DNA of 64,000 nucleotides from Diprion similis. Its lineage: Eukaryota; Arthropoda; Insecta; Hymenoptera; Diprionidae. A program made the translations under genes and the position numbers. Positions 34,829 to 47,545 of the stretch are shown piece by piece. The notes below the pieces were generated by a model that saw only the letters and a program-made list of their open reading frames with translations, was not told where the DNA came from and ran no database searches. Numbering within the stretch: the stretch's first letter is position 1; each line of letters begins with the position of its first letter. The DNA lies in NCBI RefSeq assembly GCF_021155765.1, contig NC_060108.1:11381425-11445424 (forward strand). Reading direction: 5' to 3'.

Positions 34829-37800
34829 ATGCCAGGCCAAATAGAAAAACTTGTCACCAAGAGGGCCACCTTCGGTATGGGCTGCTTCTGGGCGTGTGAT
34901 GCGCTCTTCGGGGCGACGCCAGGCGTCCTGAGAACCAGGGTTGGATACGCCGGTGGGACGATGGACTCTCCCACCTACAGGAACATGTAAATCATTTTCT
35001 TATTACCCACTGACTCGTGAGATTGTAAAGAAAGAAAAATAGAAAAAATGAGAGTCGCCTCGAACTGTCAACAGCATATCAATAAAACTGATAAATCTTA
35101 GATACTGCGATGATATTTGATATAAACGCCCCTGGAATCCAATGGCACAGACTATAGGCGAGGAAAGTGGATAATCATAAACATAATTTAGTCAAGTTCG
35201 ACCTGCGCTTTGGCAATTGGATGTTTCTAGTTTGAATATAAAAAATATACAACACCGTGATTTTTTTTTTATATTACATATTCAACGATTACATATTGTA
35301 TATTTTATTTTTTTGAAAACAGTAAAAAAATTTCGGTGTTTTTATATCAATTCTGGAAAGGATGAATATCATGTTCCGAATGAGTGGAATCTGCTCTCGA
35401 GTTCCAAAACGAATCTACTAGTTTATCCGAAACGATGACTCATAGAGTTTCTAGATTTATTTTTACACTAACTGGAAGTTTTAAAAATTACAGCCAGATC
35501 AAAATTTTGGCACTTGACTGTAGCCGCTTTCATTTTCTCAAAGTTCCCTTCTCGCACGGTTTTGGTAGATTTCTTTTTATTTTGTCTTGCAAAAAGTATC
35601 TCGAACGCAGAGGCAAACGTAATTGCTGCAATTTTGAACCGCGGAACTCGATGCAACCCGTTTTAAAATTCCGCAGCTGTGTTATTACTGCGTATTTTGT
35701 TACCTTTTTTTACCTTCAGAGGCGACCACACCGAGGTCATCGACATCGACTACAATCCTGAACTAATTGGCTACCAGGAACTGCTCAATTTATTTTGGAA
35801 CAACCACGAGTACGGATTGACGACGAGAATCAAGCGTCAGGTAGAAGATAAGAATGTTTAAATACATTTATTTATACGTCTCCACGTGAGCAGGCTCCAA
35901 AGAACCTCGAACCTCATCAAGGTGTCTTTATATAGGTACTACGTAGAAAAACTGGCATAGACAGATTCCGCGAGTTTGCTGAGCTTCTCTCTCTCTCATT
36001 CGTCGAATGACACGCTCTTGAAAGATTTGTTCTCTCTCTCTTCCTCTTTTCATTTTAGGTTTTAGATTTTATTTTAGGGCTCTGAAGAGATTCTTCGCTG
36101 AGAAAATAAATGTGTAATTATTTTCTTCTCTTTTTTCCTCGTTCCTTCTTTATTTCCTTATCTATCAATGCTGTAGGCCAGAAAGTAGTTAGGATTTGAA
36201 CAATAAATACTTGAGTCTTTCATAGTTTAGCATACGACTTTAGACCCAGCATGGTGATGTCTGTTAGTCTTGTATTTTGTTTCAATTTCAATCAGTCCTT
36301 TTCTTCAGATTAAGTTAATAACTATGACGTGAAACAAAGTCAGTTTGAAAGCTAACTCTTATCTGTGGATCTGTGGTTTCAATATCAGCTTTGTCGTAGA
36401 TAAATACAGTCGACTCAAAACAAACCTAATACACTCGGATCGTCTGATGTTATCGAAAAAACGGAGACTGAGAAAGCGATTACTCAATTAGAACTTCGTT
36501 GTCTCGTGTTTACGTCATTTTTAGGCAATCACATTTCCTCGTGTGATTTCTGGTATTTTCCGAGCGGTGTTCGTAGGATTGAATGAAATTAGGTATATTA
36601 AAGCGAAAGCCTGGGATTATCTTTATAGGAAAAGTTTTTATCGCCTATCGTTACAGACTTCCGCCATGCACGGTATAAAGTTGTAAATCATATTTTAAAT
36701 CCGTATAACACGTCAGATATGATAAAATTTTGTATAATCGAGTGAACTGCATCGTCTTTATACCGGAAAAATATCTTTGGAAGTTTTTCGAATTATGGGA
36801 ATTAAAATTCAAAATAATATCTTTTACCGCGAAACTACAACCTGCTATTTATGAATAAAGTCAGAGGCATGAGTTCCGTTGGCTAGTTGAAATCAATTGG
36901 AATGCCCTATGTGTAATGCCTCTACACTAATAGGAAAGTAAACATTTTCATATCAGGCTCTATACTGGTTTATTTATCATTCATTTTTCACTATAATTAC
37001 ACATTTTTTACACAAGGTCGTCGCATAGTTCAATGTTCAATCTGTTAAATAAGTTTTTTCAATCTATTCGGAATTACTAATAATTCTAGCAACAACAAAA
37101 AATATTCGTATGTCTTGTCACAAGACTTATCGTTTTTTAATAAGAAGTTGCAGTTACGAAATGAGTTATCAGCTGATCGGTTCAATTTATTGCCCCGCGG
37201 TTACCATTTAAGCAATTTGACTTAATATGCAATGCTAATATCACGTGATTTGAACCTCGTGGTATTTGGCCTTCGGTATAATACCAAAACGTGATTTTTT
37301 TCTGACCTTTCACCGAAGACGCTGGATTTAATTGCTTGTAAATTGGAATAGTTAACAATACAGGGTCTGACTATTTTATCAAATCTAACTTGCGGCATAA
37401 TATCGCAAGTGGCTATTAGGACAATAGACTAAATTATAAAATACATCTTACACATTCAAAATCAATCAGATCAGTGTAACATTCACTGTGCGAGAGTAAA
37501 GTAAATAAACTAGTTATTCACTATAACGTTGAACACTTTACAGCCGAGAAAGGATTCTTTCATCGATCTTTGCAGTTCTCAGAATACATACTAAAGACGT
37601 AATGAATTTGCTGAATCTTTAAAGTCACTGTTACAAAGTAAGAAGAGGAGGAATAGAAAGAAGAGGGAGACAGAGAGATTTTTATTGATCATTATTCTTT
37701 GTTAGATAATACATGAACCTGATTATAATTAGCATAAATTAATTCTGGCTAATTTTCAGTATATGTCTCTCGTCTTATGGCATGACGAGGAGGACCGATT

Positions 37801-37940
37801 AACAGCGGAACAGTCCAGGGAAAAAGAGCAGCGTAAACGCGGAGAACCCCTCATTACGGAAATCAAAAGATTCGAGCGATTTTACCCAGCAGAGAAGTGA
37901 GTATAATTGAAACGGTTACATTGACTTATTTTCTAATTTG

Positions 37941-37973
<33 letters not shown>

Positions 37974-40900
37974 TATACAGATTTATTGATCCAAAAAGTT
38001 TACAGTCGCGTAAAATGTAAAAAATTACTCGAGTGATAAAAATTATGGTATATAGTATTTATCGTTAGTCAATGAGGAATTAAATTTTCAGTAATTGAAA
38101 ATAAGAGCTATATTTTAAATTTTATCCTTTATTCCGTAAAAGAAGATTTCTAATTTCTTCTGCGAGCTGAGAATAGTAATCGAAAGTTTTATATTATCAA
38201 TCAACGTCTCAGCTATGTTCACGCACGTTCAAAACTCTCGTCTAATATAATAATATAAAATACAATCGTCATATAAAGGACTGCTTGAAAATTTTTGTCC
38301 GTTAATTGATTCCAGCTGCTCCTCGAGGTTGTTAGTAAGGTCAATAACGACCCGCTGACCCTTACCCGCGTATAATGTAATTTAATACGAGTTGGGATTG
38401 TGTGCCGTTGTGCAACATGTCTGTATAACACGCTAGCCCGCATTATACATGGGGCATTCCAAGTGAAAACGAGGAGTCATTTTCCTCAGGTCATCAGATC
38501 CTGGCATAAATTTTTTTCATCGCATTCATTCCATTTCAAAAAATGCCTAATTTTATTTAAGAATTTTCTCACCATCCCTTCAGGTGTGGTGCGACGATCG
38601 TTTTTGTGTAAAAAAAAAAAAGGATAACAGAAAAAACACCATTTTTAAAGGAGTGAAAAACGAAGAAAAAAAAGATAACATGTTTCGGAAAATTTTCATA
38701 TTTTTTATATTTTCTAAAATAAATGAAAAAAATCTTCTTTTTTTTTTTTTTTTTTTCTTTTATAAAAAAGATTGATTTGCAAAATTAATGAGAAAAAATT
38801 ATTCTCGACTCCGAACCATCATCAAATTTGATGTTGTTGTTGAAGATATGTATGAAAATTAGGAATTAATTGTGTGTGTGTTTTTTTTTTTTTTTTAGAA
38901 ACTAAGAAAAAAAGTTATAAAAAAAAAAAAAAAAATATGAAGCAGCAGCATCTCACTTTCTAATCACGATAGAACTGACTTATTTACGACCCAGAGTCTG
39001 TGGAAAAAATTGCAGAATTTTAAAAATGGTGTTTTTTCTATTATCCCTTTTTTACACAGAAACTATCGTCACGCTATCTGAAGGATTAGCGAGAAAATTC
39101 TTTTAAAAAATCAGGCTTTTTTTGAAGTGGAAACTACGTGAAAAAAAAAGTTATACAAGGATCTGATGACTTGAGGGAAATGATTCCTCGATTTCACTTG
39201 GAATGCCCCATATATATATATATTGTGTGAAAAATGTGTCATATTTTATAGAAGACCAAGATAATACAGATATCAACAATGAGTCCATATCTTACCGTCG
39301 TTGACGAGCTCGGAAACGCTTTTTCCGCACCTTGAAATACTATTTTTTTGAATAAATCATTTTTACCAATATTTCATTTTTTTTTTTTTTTTTTTTTTTT
39401 TTTTCTCTTCTCAACAAAATATAGACGTTGACGTGTAAGATATTTATCTTTGTCGGTTAAAGTCGTAATTTTTTCCCTACAGATCTAAACCGCAGAATTA
39501 AAATTGCCGTAAAAAAGAATCATAATAATATATTTTTATTCCACACGATCGTAAATTTTCATGGACAGAATTGCTGAATCGGTTTACCTACTTGTAGCTG
39601 TAATTTCATAAGCGAATGTTTATTATGTCCGGTGTAATGTGTGCGGTATAATTATTCCGTCGTAATATTATCACGCAAAATAGCTTGCGTAATTTGTGGC
39701 CGCGTAATTAGTTGACATAAAGTGAAATCAGTGCCAAGTTCAATAAAAAGAAACCTGCGGCGTTAATACGTTTTTGTTTGTTTTACAAACGCTTTTTTGT
39801 AAAATATCGCGAAAAAATGTTTACTTATTTCTGTTTCTTTGGTGGATTTTTTTTTACCTCGAATTTCCGTCACTTCAATTCAATACTTGACATTTCTGCA
39901 TCTCGTACGTCACAGTGGATCTTAAAACAGGTTAATTGAACCTTGATTGACTCATATTTGACCAACTAGTTACAAAATGTCGCGCTCGGAATTGCTGGTC
40001 GTTCGCAATCGATCATTCTATTCACTTTATGCGTATGAATATCGGAGAGAAATTAAACATGCATGATAGTTTGATATTTTTTAATATTAAATACAGAATT
40101 GCCGAGTTTAATTCGGAACTGAATTGAAATTCAATCATATTTGCATTTAGATATATATGTGGCATTCTTGGTAATCTTGTAAGACGTCTTTTCAACGTCT
40201 TATTGACGTTTCTAGTTTTCTGCTGTTTGTGATATCAACAATTTAAACGTTCAAAATATTAAATTTTGGTTATCAAAATCGATAAAGTCTCTAATGGAGA
40301 TCTCGGTCGATGTCTAGTAGAATTCCACTTAATGTGTAACAAGCGGTCATTTGGATTTTTAATAGAGCTCTATTGTACTTCATTTCAGTAGAAATGGATG
40401 TCTGATGGAGGTATTGCATGTCCATCGTGGATATCCATTAGGGTGTCCCTTATTTAGGGTGTTGACGAATTTTTGCAGGCTAATTTTGCTTAGAGTTGAG
40501 GTAAAAATATGAAAAAATTAGCTAATTGGTTTCTAATTATTTGAAGTTTATTTGGGGGGGGTGGGGTTGCAAAAATTCTTCAACACCCTAAATAAGGGAC
40601 ACCCTTATTAATTCCTTAGAGGTAAATGTTTCGTGTGGGTATAATATGTTGTAGCGTTTACACAAATCCATTGTTATCTACTCGGGAGATAACTATTTGT
40701 AAAATTGTTTTCCATCAATGTCTGAAGATCGTTACATTGGATAAAATAAGTACCAAGACTTACCAGAGTTCAATCGTTTTGAATGTTCTCATTATAAGAC
40801 CTCTTTTCAAATTGTTGGTAGCATGTAGCTTGTATTATTCGAATTTCATTAGATCGATTTTAATCATGTATGGATATAATAAGGATGTTGAGTCGCTCGT

Positions 40901-41997
40901 GCTCACTGCCATTGGAGTAAATAATGTTACCTAAGGTTTTTTGAACACGTTTTTTCCCTAACCTTAGCTTTACATGCTCGAAGATCGGAACTCTCTGAAA
41001 TCAGAAACAAGTTCAATTTTTCTGCTACAATAATTTAGCATGTCAATGCTTAGACACAAACTTTAATCAAAGAATTCAATATACGTTCTCCTAATAAAAT
41101 AAAAAAAATATATATATATTTATATATTATATATTATATATATATTATATATATATATTAGGGTGGCGCAAAAAACCGACTATTTTTTTTTCTTGAGTCT
41201 CGTATGACAAAGTGTTAGTTTTTGATGTTTTAAGAGCCCAATCCAAAGGACAGTTCAAATAAAAAATTTTAAGAGGCTGCTCCACATTTTTTAAAACGTC
41301 AGAAATTGTCAAAAATCGATTTCTTTTTCATTTTATTTCTCGTTACGGTATAATTTTATAGACAAAAAAAAAAAATAAGTTTCCGAAAGTTTCAGTTTAA
41401 AATTTGAATTTTGAAAGGTCGCTCATAATTTTTTTTCAATTTTTTTGGTGCATTTCTTTAGATCTTTCCGAGCGACCTTTTAATATTCATATTAAAATTT
41501 CATAATCTTTTTTTCTTTAATTTAGTAAGAAAGAATCGATAACAATACACCACGACATATAAAAAAATTTGGAGTGACCTCTTAAAAATTTTTTTTTGTG
41601 CTGTCCTTTGGAGTGGGCTCTTAAAACATCAAAAACTAACATTTTGTCACACGAGACTCAAAAAAAAAAAAAAATTGTCGGTTGTTTTGCGCCATCCTAA
41701 TATATATGTTGTGTATATATATATATACAAAAATCTTCATGATCAATTTATTTGACTAGATACCATCAAAAGTACCGGCTTCAGGCCCATCCCTGGCTCG
41801 TTGAAAAATTGCGGCTCAAAACAAGCGAGGAACTGTTGGGATCAACATTGGCGGCAAAGTTGAACGGTTATTTGGCCGGTGCGGCAAGTATCGGTCAATT
41901 CGAACAGGAACTTCCATCTTTGGGTCTGAATGAAGAAACTACCGAATACGTGCGAAGATACGTCGTCGAGAACCAGGGCAACGGGTTGTACTGTTAG
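34829..41997 (+). CDS. peptide methionine-(S)-S-oxide reductase MsrA
   Basis: It repairs oxidised methionine by reducing methionine-S-sulfoxide. Coding exons: 34829-34986, 35720-35840, 37760-37896 and 41760-41997, giving 654 nt with stop and 217 aa. Seen: the catalytic GMGCFW motif with nucleophile Cys19; [20 protein letters not shown] with the catalytic-site Glu; [21 protein letters not shown]; and a C-terminal GNGLYC whose Cys217 sits where the Drosophila MsrA (Eip71CD) has its recycling Cys. I chose the ATG three bases after the acceptor (ttcttcttcag, exon from 34826), giving MPGQIEKL; an upstream ATG at 34802 would lie in the intron. The exon 1-2 junction makes Ile53 where Drosophila has Met. 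The short N-terminus shows no obvious targeting signal, so a cytosolic enzyme is likely. The last intron is 3.9 kb and full of MITEs. Confidence 0.93.
37941..37971. repeat. poly(A) run of 31
   Basis: An uninterrupted run of A on the plus strand in the last MsrA intron. Comparable T runs occur at 31171-31195 (25), 39377-39404 (28) and 61068-61090 (23). Confidence 0.95.
38449..39211. mobile_element. long inverted-repeat (snap-back) MITE
   Basis: The left end ATGGGGCATTCCAAGTGAAA and the right end, read on the opposite strand, begin with the same 20 bases. Complementarity continues inward for roughly 200 bases: matching CATCAGATCCT, GCGACGATCG versus GCGTGACGATAG, and CACCATTTTTAAA blocks. It is about 763 bp with a T/A-rich centre and no transposase frame. 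The flanks are TA-rich, so the target duplication is unclear. Transcribed within the MsrA pre-mRNA, it would fold into a long hairpin. Confidence 0.8.
40441..40604. mobile_element. 164-bp MITE with TTA target duplication
   Basis: The segment is flanked by TTA (40438-40440 and 40605-40607) and has termini GGGTGTCCCTTATTTAGGGT and its complement, continuing for about 40 bases each side up to TTTTTGCA/TGCAAAAA. A 3-bp TTA/TWA duplication with G-rich inverted ends is typical of PIF/Harbinger (Tourist-like) elements. It has no coding capacity. Confidence 0.8.
41107..41160. repeat. TA-rich microsatellite at a MITE boundary
   Basis: Alternating TATATAT/TATTATA sequence directly abuts the left end of the next inverted-repeat element, and a similar tract follows its right end at about 41698-41727. 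It is either a favoured insertion target or part of an older element. Confidence 0.8.
41161..41697. mobile_element. 537-bp inverted-repeat MITE with TA flanks, just before the last MsrA exon
   Basis: The left end GGGTGGCGCAAAAAACCGAC pairs with the right end GTCGGTTGTTTTGCGCCATCC. Complementarity extends for about 140 bases (GAGTCTCGTATGACAAA with TTTGTCACACGAGACTC, and TTTTTGATGTTTTAAGAGCC with its complement). The flanks are TA on both sides, consistent with a Tc1/mariner-type duplication, although the TA-rich surroundings make this weak. It ends only about 60 bases before the final MsrA exon. Confidence 0.85.
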
Positions 41998-43414
41998 GAT
42001 ATTCTTATAGTCGGTGAATTAAAATAGAAAAAACAACAAATGTAACACTAATTTTAACGGCAACGAGGTAACCGATTATAATTCCACTAGTAATAAGTAG
42101 TACAAGTAAAACAGTGTGAGAATCCCTCTCCTTGTATAATAGATAGAAAATTGCAGAAGAAAACTATAAGGAAAAGGGAACATTTAACTAAATTAACGGT
42201 GAAACTTTGACAGTGAATGAAAGAAAGATTTAGATCAAGTTGTACGGCAGTTAAGAGAAAGTTAGATAAATTTGTACGATGGAGAAATTCTTTTGTATTT
42301 CTGTAACAAGTGATTTTCAAAAATTTCACCGTGAAGCACGAAAATTTTTTACCATGTGGGTATTTCTCTGCTGTGAGAAAATAGATTGCGCATTTCAATG
42401 GTTTTTTAACGTTGTACGTTGACAGATCCATCTGATAGTTTGCTGTTGTAAAATTTTTTTTTTTTTTTTTATTCGTATATGTATGTATAAGTTTTTTTCT
42501 TCGTATACTACGAGCTGTTGATCAATGTCGCAGATATCGATGTTCACAAAACAGTATTTATATTCTTCTTTTGTCCAACTGCTTTATAATTATTTTTGTG
42601 ATAGGATATTTTCAGAATGGAAAGTTTTTCGCGAACTGAAGAATTACTTTAAAAGTCACGAGATGACAGAGTTTTTATTAAAACCAGCCGGTAATAGTGA
42701 ACTTCTTATTCTGAGTTCAACTTCAGTGATTTTTGGTTTATAGAATATTACTGTTTCCGTAAATACATTATATATAAACATATTTTTATAAGCGAATCGT
42801 ATGCAGTTTGACGCCAATAACCATTATTTATATTAAATCTATAGAGCAGATTCGGAGTAATAAAATAATTACAATTCTCTCTGTCTCTTTTATCTTTAGA
42901 TTAAAGGTTTCTTCACCTTTGAACATCTCGACACGTTGACTGTTGTATAATAAAAACTATAAAAACTTACAATCACATTTTGAGTGACAAAATACAGTAA
43001 GAATTGGTCAAGAATATCTGAATTAGGAATCGAGTTTGGAGTTGGGGAGAAAATACAAGGCAAATCTTTGGTAACAATTGTATTAACTTGTTTAAAAAAA
43101 AAACACACTTTTCACAATAAATTAATCAACGATACTCGGATTCTGTATCAGTGGAATTCCACAGAGTTATATGGACGAAGGTGATAGATAATGTAGATAA
43201 TTCTGCGGATCTATGACGCTAATTGCAGTAAACTGTGCATCTTGGTCTGCAATTGCCTAGTTTGGGACTGACAAGTTGTGATTGAATACCTGTCGAGGAA
43301 AGGAAGACTGTGTGACCTGGACGATAGCCAACTGACACTGGATCCCTATTTTAAATTAAAAAAAAACATGATAATAATAGAAGAAACATCAGTATCTTGT
43401 GATTCGAGACGTGT
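41998..43414. other. convergent 3' ends between MsrA and DHPAAS copy A
   Basis: MsrA (plus) and DHPAAS copy A (minus) converge here, so this stretch should contain both 3' UTRs. AT-rich, with a 20-base T run near 42452-42471 and an AATAAA at about 42861 on the plus strand. No coding exon is evident. Confidence 0.5.
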
Positions 43415-46400
43415 TCAAGAGATCTTCGGCGCGTTCTCCTTCAGCCCGTGCTCTATCTTCAAGTCCTTAATCATGATGGCGATGTTCGTGTCAGGTTCCT
43501 TGCAGGACTCGCTGGCAGTCATTACGGTATCGTCTTGCTGCAGAACCGGCTGTAATATCTCGGTCGCCCGTTCGCTGACTTCGTTCCAAGCAAATTCCAT
43601 GTCTCTGGTCTCACAAAGGCTACTGCACACCACGAAACGTATGAAGAGTTTCTCTCTGTAAGTCGCTGCGATCACGTAGATCTTCCTGCGTGCTAATAGC
43701 TTGTCCAGAAGTTCGCGGGTATTTGAATTGTCCCCCTAATTGGAACGGATTTTGAGATTTAAAAGAGTGCTTAAAGTGATATGTGGAACGAGGAATGGTC
43801 TGTTCTATGTGACTTCAATGAGGACAGGAAGTAACTTACCTTCATTCGGAAGCAAACTAGAGCCATTGTGACTTCGGTGACTATTTCAAACCGATCATCG
43901 TTCCTAATGTATCCCTCAAATTGCTTTGCGAGATTCACAGTGTGACGGATATAGTTTTGAAGACCCTGAACCCCGTACATTCGCATCACGAACCAGAGCT
44001 TAAGAGCTCGGAATCTGCGACCCAAGGGAATTTGCCAGTGCTAAAAGAACAGAAAACACCTCATGCAATACCATTTCCTAGTGAAAGTAACGAATCGTGG
44101 AATCTGGGTGTGTGTGAACTTCACTTTTGTACTTTAACATGATAGGTCGTTGACTATAGTGTAGATAAAGAAACAGTAAAAACAAATTTTACTAATCAAA
44201 TGACATTGAGGTGGTTACATATTATTTTTCAGAAATCGATGAAGCATGTCAAAAAAAAGAAAAAAAAAGAAAGAAGAATGAACCTACTCTGTAGTCAGGC
44301 TGTTGTCCTTCTTTTTCGTGTGCAAGATAGATTCTGTCAACGTTGAAGGCCTCCACTAAGTATCTAGAGTCCTTCACCCTGAAATGGAAGAATAGATTTG
44401 ACGCGAACTTGATGCGAATCAGATTTACGTAAATTTATACTTTGTAAATTTGATGCTCACCACATTGCTGAGCAGTCGAAGTTGACCAACAACCACTTGT
44501 GCGGGTTGAAGTCAAACGAATCGGCAAATTCGACACCCGACATCAGGTGTCTGAATTCGGGGCATACGAAAGCAGCGCCTGGAACGTCACATGAAAAGTG
44601 AGAAGATGTAACTATACATTATATAACGCATGTATGGATGAGAACTTTTCGAATCTGTCGCAAGGCTTGAAATCGAAATCGGCGAAATAAAGAAATTTAA
44701 CACAGAATTCCTTGAAAATGTATGAAAGTTATTTACGTATGTAGAAATTGAATTGTCTCAAAATAGATTAAACTGTTAATCTTCATGTTATACTTTCCAA
44801 CTATGTTCCATTACTCAGAAAGTAAATTGAATATTTTTTTAATTAGCTGGATGTTGGAGTTTTCCAATTTACCAACTCTTTCAATGAATGAGAAATCACC
44901 ATTGAACAAACTGCAAGGCAGCACATGCTTACCTGCGTAGGCGGCATCGACATGAAGCCAAACATTTTTGTCGTTGCAAATCGGTCCGAGCTCATCTAAG
45001 CAGTCGTGAGCACAAGTTCCGGTGGTTCCGAGAGTGGCAACGACATAGCAGGGTATCAGACCCTCCCTTTCGTCCTTTTCGATTGCTTCTAGGAGGATGG
45101 ATCCTCGTAGACGGCAATGCTCGTCGGAGGGCAAATGTCTCATTGGCATTGAACCCAAGAGTCCGGCCTTCTCAACGGACGAGTTAGCCTGATCTGTTTT
45201 TCATGTAATAATACCACATCAGAACTAATTTTATATTAGGATTTCTAATTAGCGGTTTTGTGTCAGTCCGTTAATGTGTAGATTGAGTGTTTCATACTAT
45301 GTACAAAATATAATATCTTGACTCTTAAAGCCAGTATCAAAAAGATGAAAATATCAGATTCTCTTGACATATGCGAATGATATGTATTGATAATTAATTG
45401 ATCTAAACATGTGTATACATATATATATATATATATACCAAACGCGTTTTTAACTAAAAGTTTCACTACTTACCCGAAGTGTATGCGATTAACTTGGCTT
45501 TGATGTCCGCTTCGCTCCAATCCGGATGGAGTTTCATCATACGACGCGTAGTTCGTTCTTTGGCAGCCAAAAGACCGACAAAAGTGGCAACACTTGCAGA
45601 GGACTGTAATATAAACTACTTTGAGCACCGCTATGAAGGTAAAAAAAAAGCCCGCAGACTTTAATCAATAAGAACAACTTTTCTGTTTCAACAATTGGAA
45701 GGAAAAGAATCGTCATGGTTCTTAGAAAACAGTACCGCCAAAATCCCGAAAAGGCAAAATTTCATTTCCCATTTCCCTGCTATTCATACAATAAACATTA
45801 TCTTCAACAAAAGTGTGCATAAAATTCAATTTTATATTTTTTTCAACACTGTGCGTGAAAAGTAGTATCTCACGCACACTTTTGTTAAAAATAGCATATG
45901 CACCACGAGCGTACGAATCACCCCCTCGTGTGTAAAACCGTCTTTTACGCCCTAGGTACATAATACATTATTCTTCAAATATTCTCTTTGCGTTTACTTG
46001 GTTTATTGCTCAGTAGTAAAAAGAGGATAAGTAACTAACCTGAATTACACCACCACCTGGACCCTTTGTACAGTTTAGGAATTGCTCGGGCAGGCCCAAC
46101 ATCTTTCCGAGCCAGTTCATCATGGTGACCTCGAGCTCCGTGCACACCGGAGACGTCATCCAGGAAAACCCTAGGCAGCCTATTCCCGCACTAAGCATCT
46201 CAGCTACGACCGAAGGATACGAAACCGCCGAAGGGAAGTAACCGTGAAATTGGGGCGAGTTCCAATGCGTCATCTGTATAGAAGTCTTAAAGTTATGTAT
46301 GGACTGCAGGGCTAACGTCATTCATAGTTTCTACCAACGGTGGAACACTTCTTAGCATCATAAAGCAGGCTTGACTGTTCCAGTTTCTATTCACAGCGTC

Positions 46401-47143
46401 ATGTTTCTGAGAAAATTGATTTGACATGAGATTGGAAATGTCTTTTTCAATGCATTAGAGTTTGGCGAATCGTCTTAGGGTACTTATGCAATCGGATAGT
46501 GCCGAAACAACTGTCAAAATGACTTGGATTGATGCGAAGAAGCCTGAGGAGAAGTTTTGACTATTTAAAAACAAAAATGTAGACATCTTTTGAATCATCA
46601 AATGATTGAAGACAGTAACGGATTTCATTTCCAGTTAAAGGGTTTACTTCTACTGCATCACGCGCCAATCAAAGTTCTTGCAAAATCGTATCAAAATATT
46701 ACAATACTGTGACATGATGAATAGTTTCGGTTAACACGTCAGTTTGGTGATGTGAAATCCGAAGTAGGACGAAACCCGGCGGAGAAAGACTTTCCACAAT
46801 TACGACGCTGCCGCCGGAGGTGAAAGTTTCATTTTCGTTCATCGTACTCGGGATTACCGACAAATTCAACCTCACGAAAGTCGCGAACCGATGAAGTAAA
46901 CGATGTGCAAAGGAAAGAAGAGAGAGTTTTCCATCAACTTACACCTGGCATGATGACGCGCTCGACATCCCCCAGGACTTCTTGCCAGGACTCTGGCTTC
47001 TCCGGCGCTTCATCGGGTATCAAGCGAGCCAGATACCCTGGTTCCACATTAGGGATAACCGGACGTTCCCTAAGGGTATCCGTGTAATCGGCGAGATAGT
47101 CAACGGCCGCTTTGCCAAACTCCCGAAATTCGTCGGTGTCCAT
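43415..47143 (-). CDS. DHPAAS-type aromatic amino acid decarboxylase, copy A
   Basis: A PLP enzyme of the AADC family, 518 aa. Minus-strand coding exons: 47143-46943, 46273-46040, 45603-45474, 45193-44933, 44578-44461, 44378-44288, 44040-43840 and 43735-43415; they sum to 1557 nt with stop. Seen: HVDAAYAG with Asp271, NPHKW with the PLP lysine Lys303, loop Tyr332 in [10 protein letters not shown], and [11 protein letters not shown]. Position 192 is Asn ([12 protein letters not shown]), where true DOPA decarboxylases have His. Known of the family: Asn192 marks insect 3,4-dihydroxyphenylacetaldehyde synthase (Drosophila amd), which turns L-DOPA into DHPAA, CO2, NH3 and H2O2 for cuticle cross-linking. 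Residues 79-80 are Tyr-Phe, as in human AADC. Oddity: residues 146-150 read SSASV where the family, including copy B, reads GSASE. It is the more compact copy (3.7 kb). Confidence 0.9.
45806..45886. repeat. 13-bp perfect inverted repeat in copy A intron 2
   Basis: AACAAAAGTGTGC at 45806-45818 is exactly complementary to GCACACTTTTGTT at 45874-45886, with a 55-base spacer. It could form a hairpin or mark a small decayed element. Confidence 0.6.
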
Positions 47144-47504
47144 GACGAGTGGTTTGAGGGATACGTGGGTGATAATTGAGTAAGATTTTTGACGAAATTT
47201 TGCTACGCTTCGTACTTCACTTCTTCAATCTTTTATCTTTTCAACTTGTCATCAGAAACTGACGTGTCGATTAGGCAAACTGTGGGGCACTACGGTACAG
47301 CACTTCACTGGTTGAAAGACGCGCGTTCATTATTCCAAAAACGGTAATTTATCCACGGCTGAATGGACCTGTCGACAACCGTTGAACCGATGAACTGACG
47401 CCAAAGAATTTCTGCCCTATCGAGGAAGCCTTCCTCAGCGAAACTTTCACTGAAGCAAGAACTCTCCACAGTCACGCGACGATCGGTGCAGGATTACCGC
47501 TTCG

Positions 47505-47545
47505 AGTGTTGCGCGCACCTTCACACTCTCCTATTTAAGCTTTCT
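47505..47545 (-). promoter_or_regulatory. possible TATA-type promoter of DHPAAS copy A
   Basis: On the minus strand a TATA-like CTTAAATAG lies at 47531-47539, about 390 bases above the start codon. A transcription start near 47505 would give a 5' UTR of roughly 360 bases with no obvious intron. The placement is an inference from sequence only. Confidence 0.35.

Noticed and set aside
35384-35761. 125-codon frame before MsrA exon 2
   Set aside because: Mostly intron read-through in the wrong frame, ending within the true exon at 35720-35840.
40626-40934. 102-codon frame in the last MsrA intron
   Set aside because: No family resemblance, hydrophobic AT-rich composition and no splice or promoter support.
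43278-43661. 127-codon plus-strand frame
   Set aside because: It is the antisense shadow of the last DHPAAS copy A exon.
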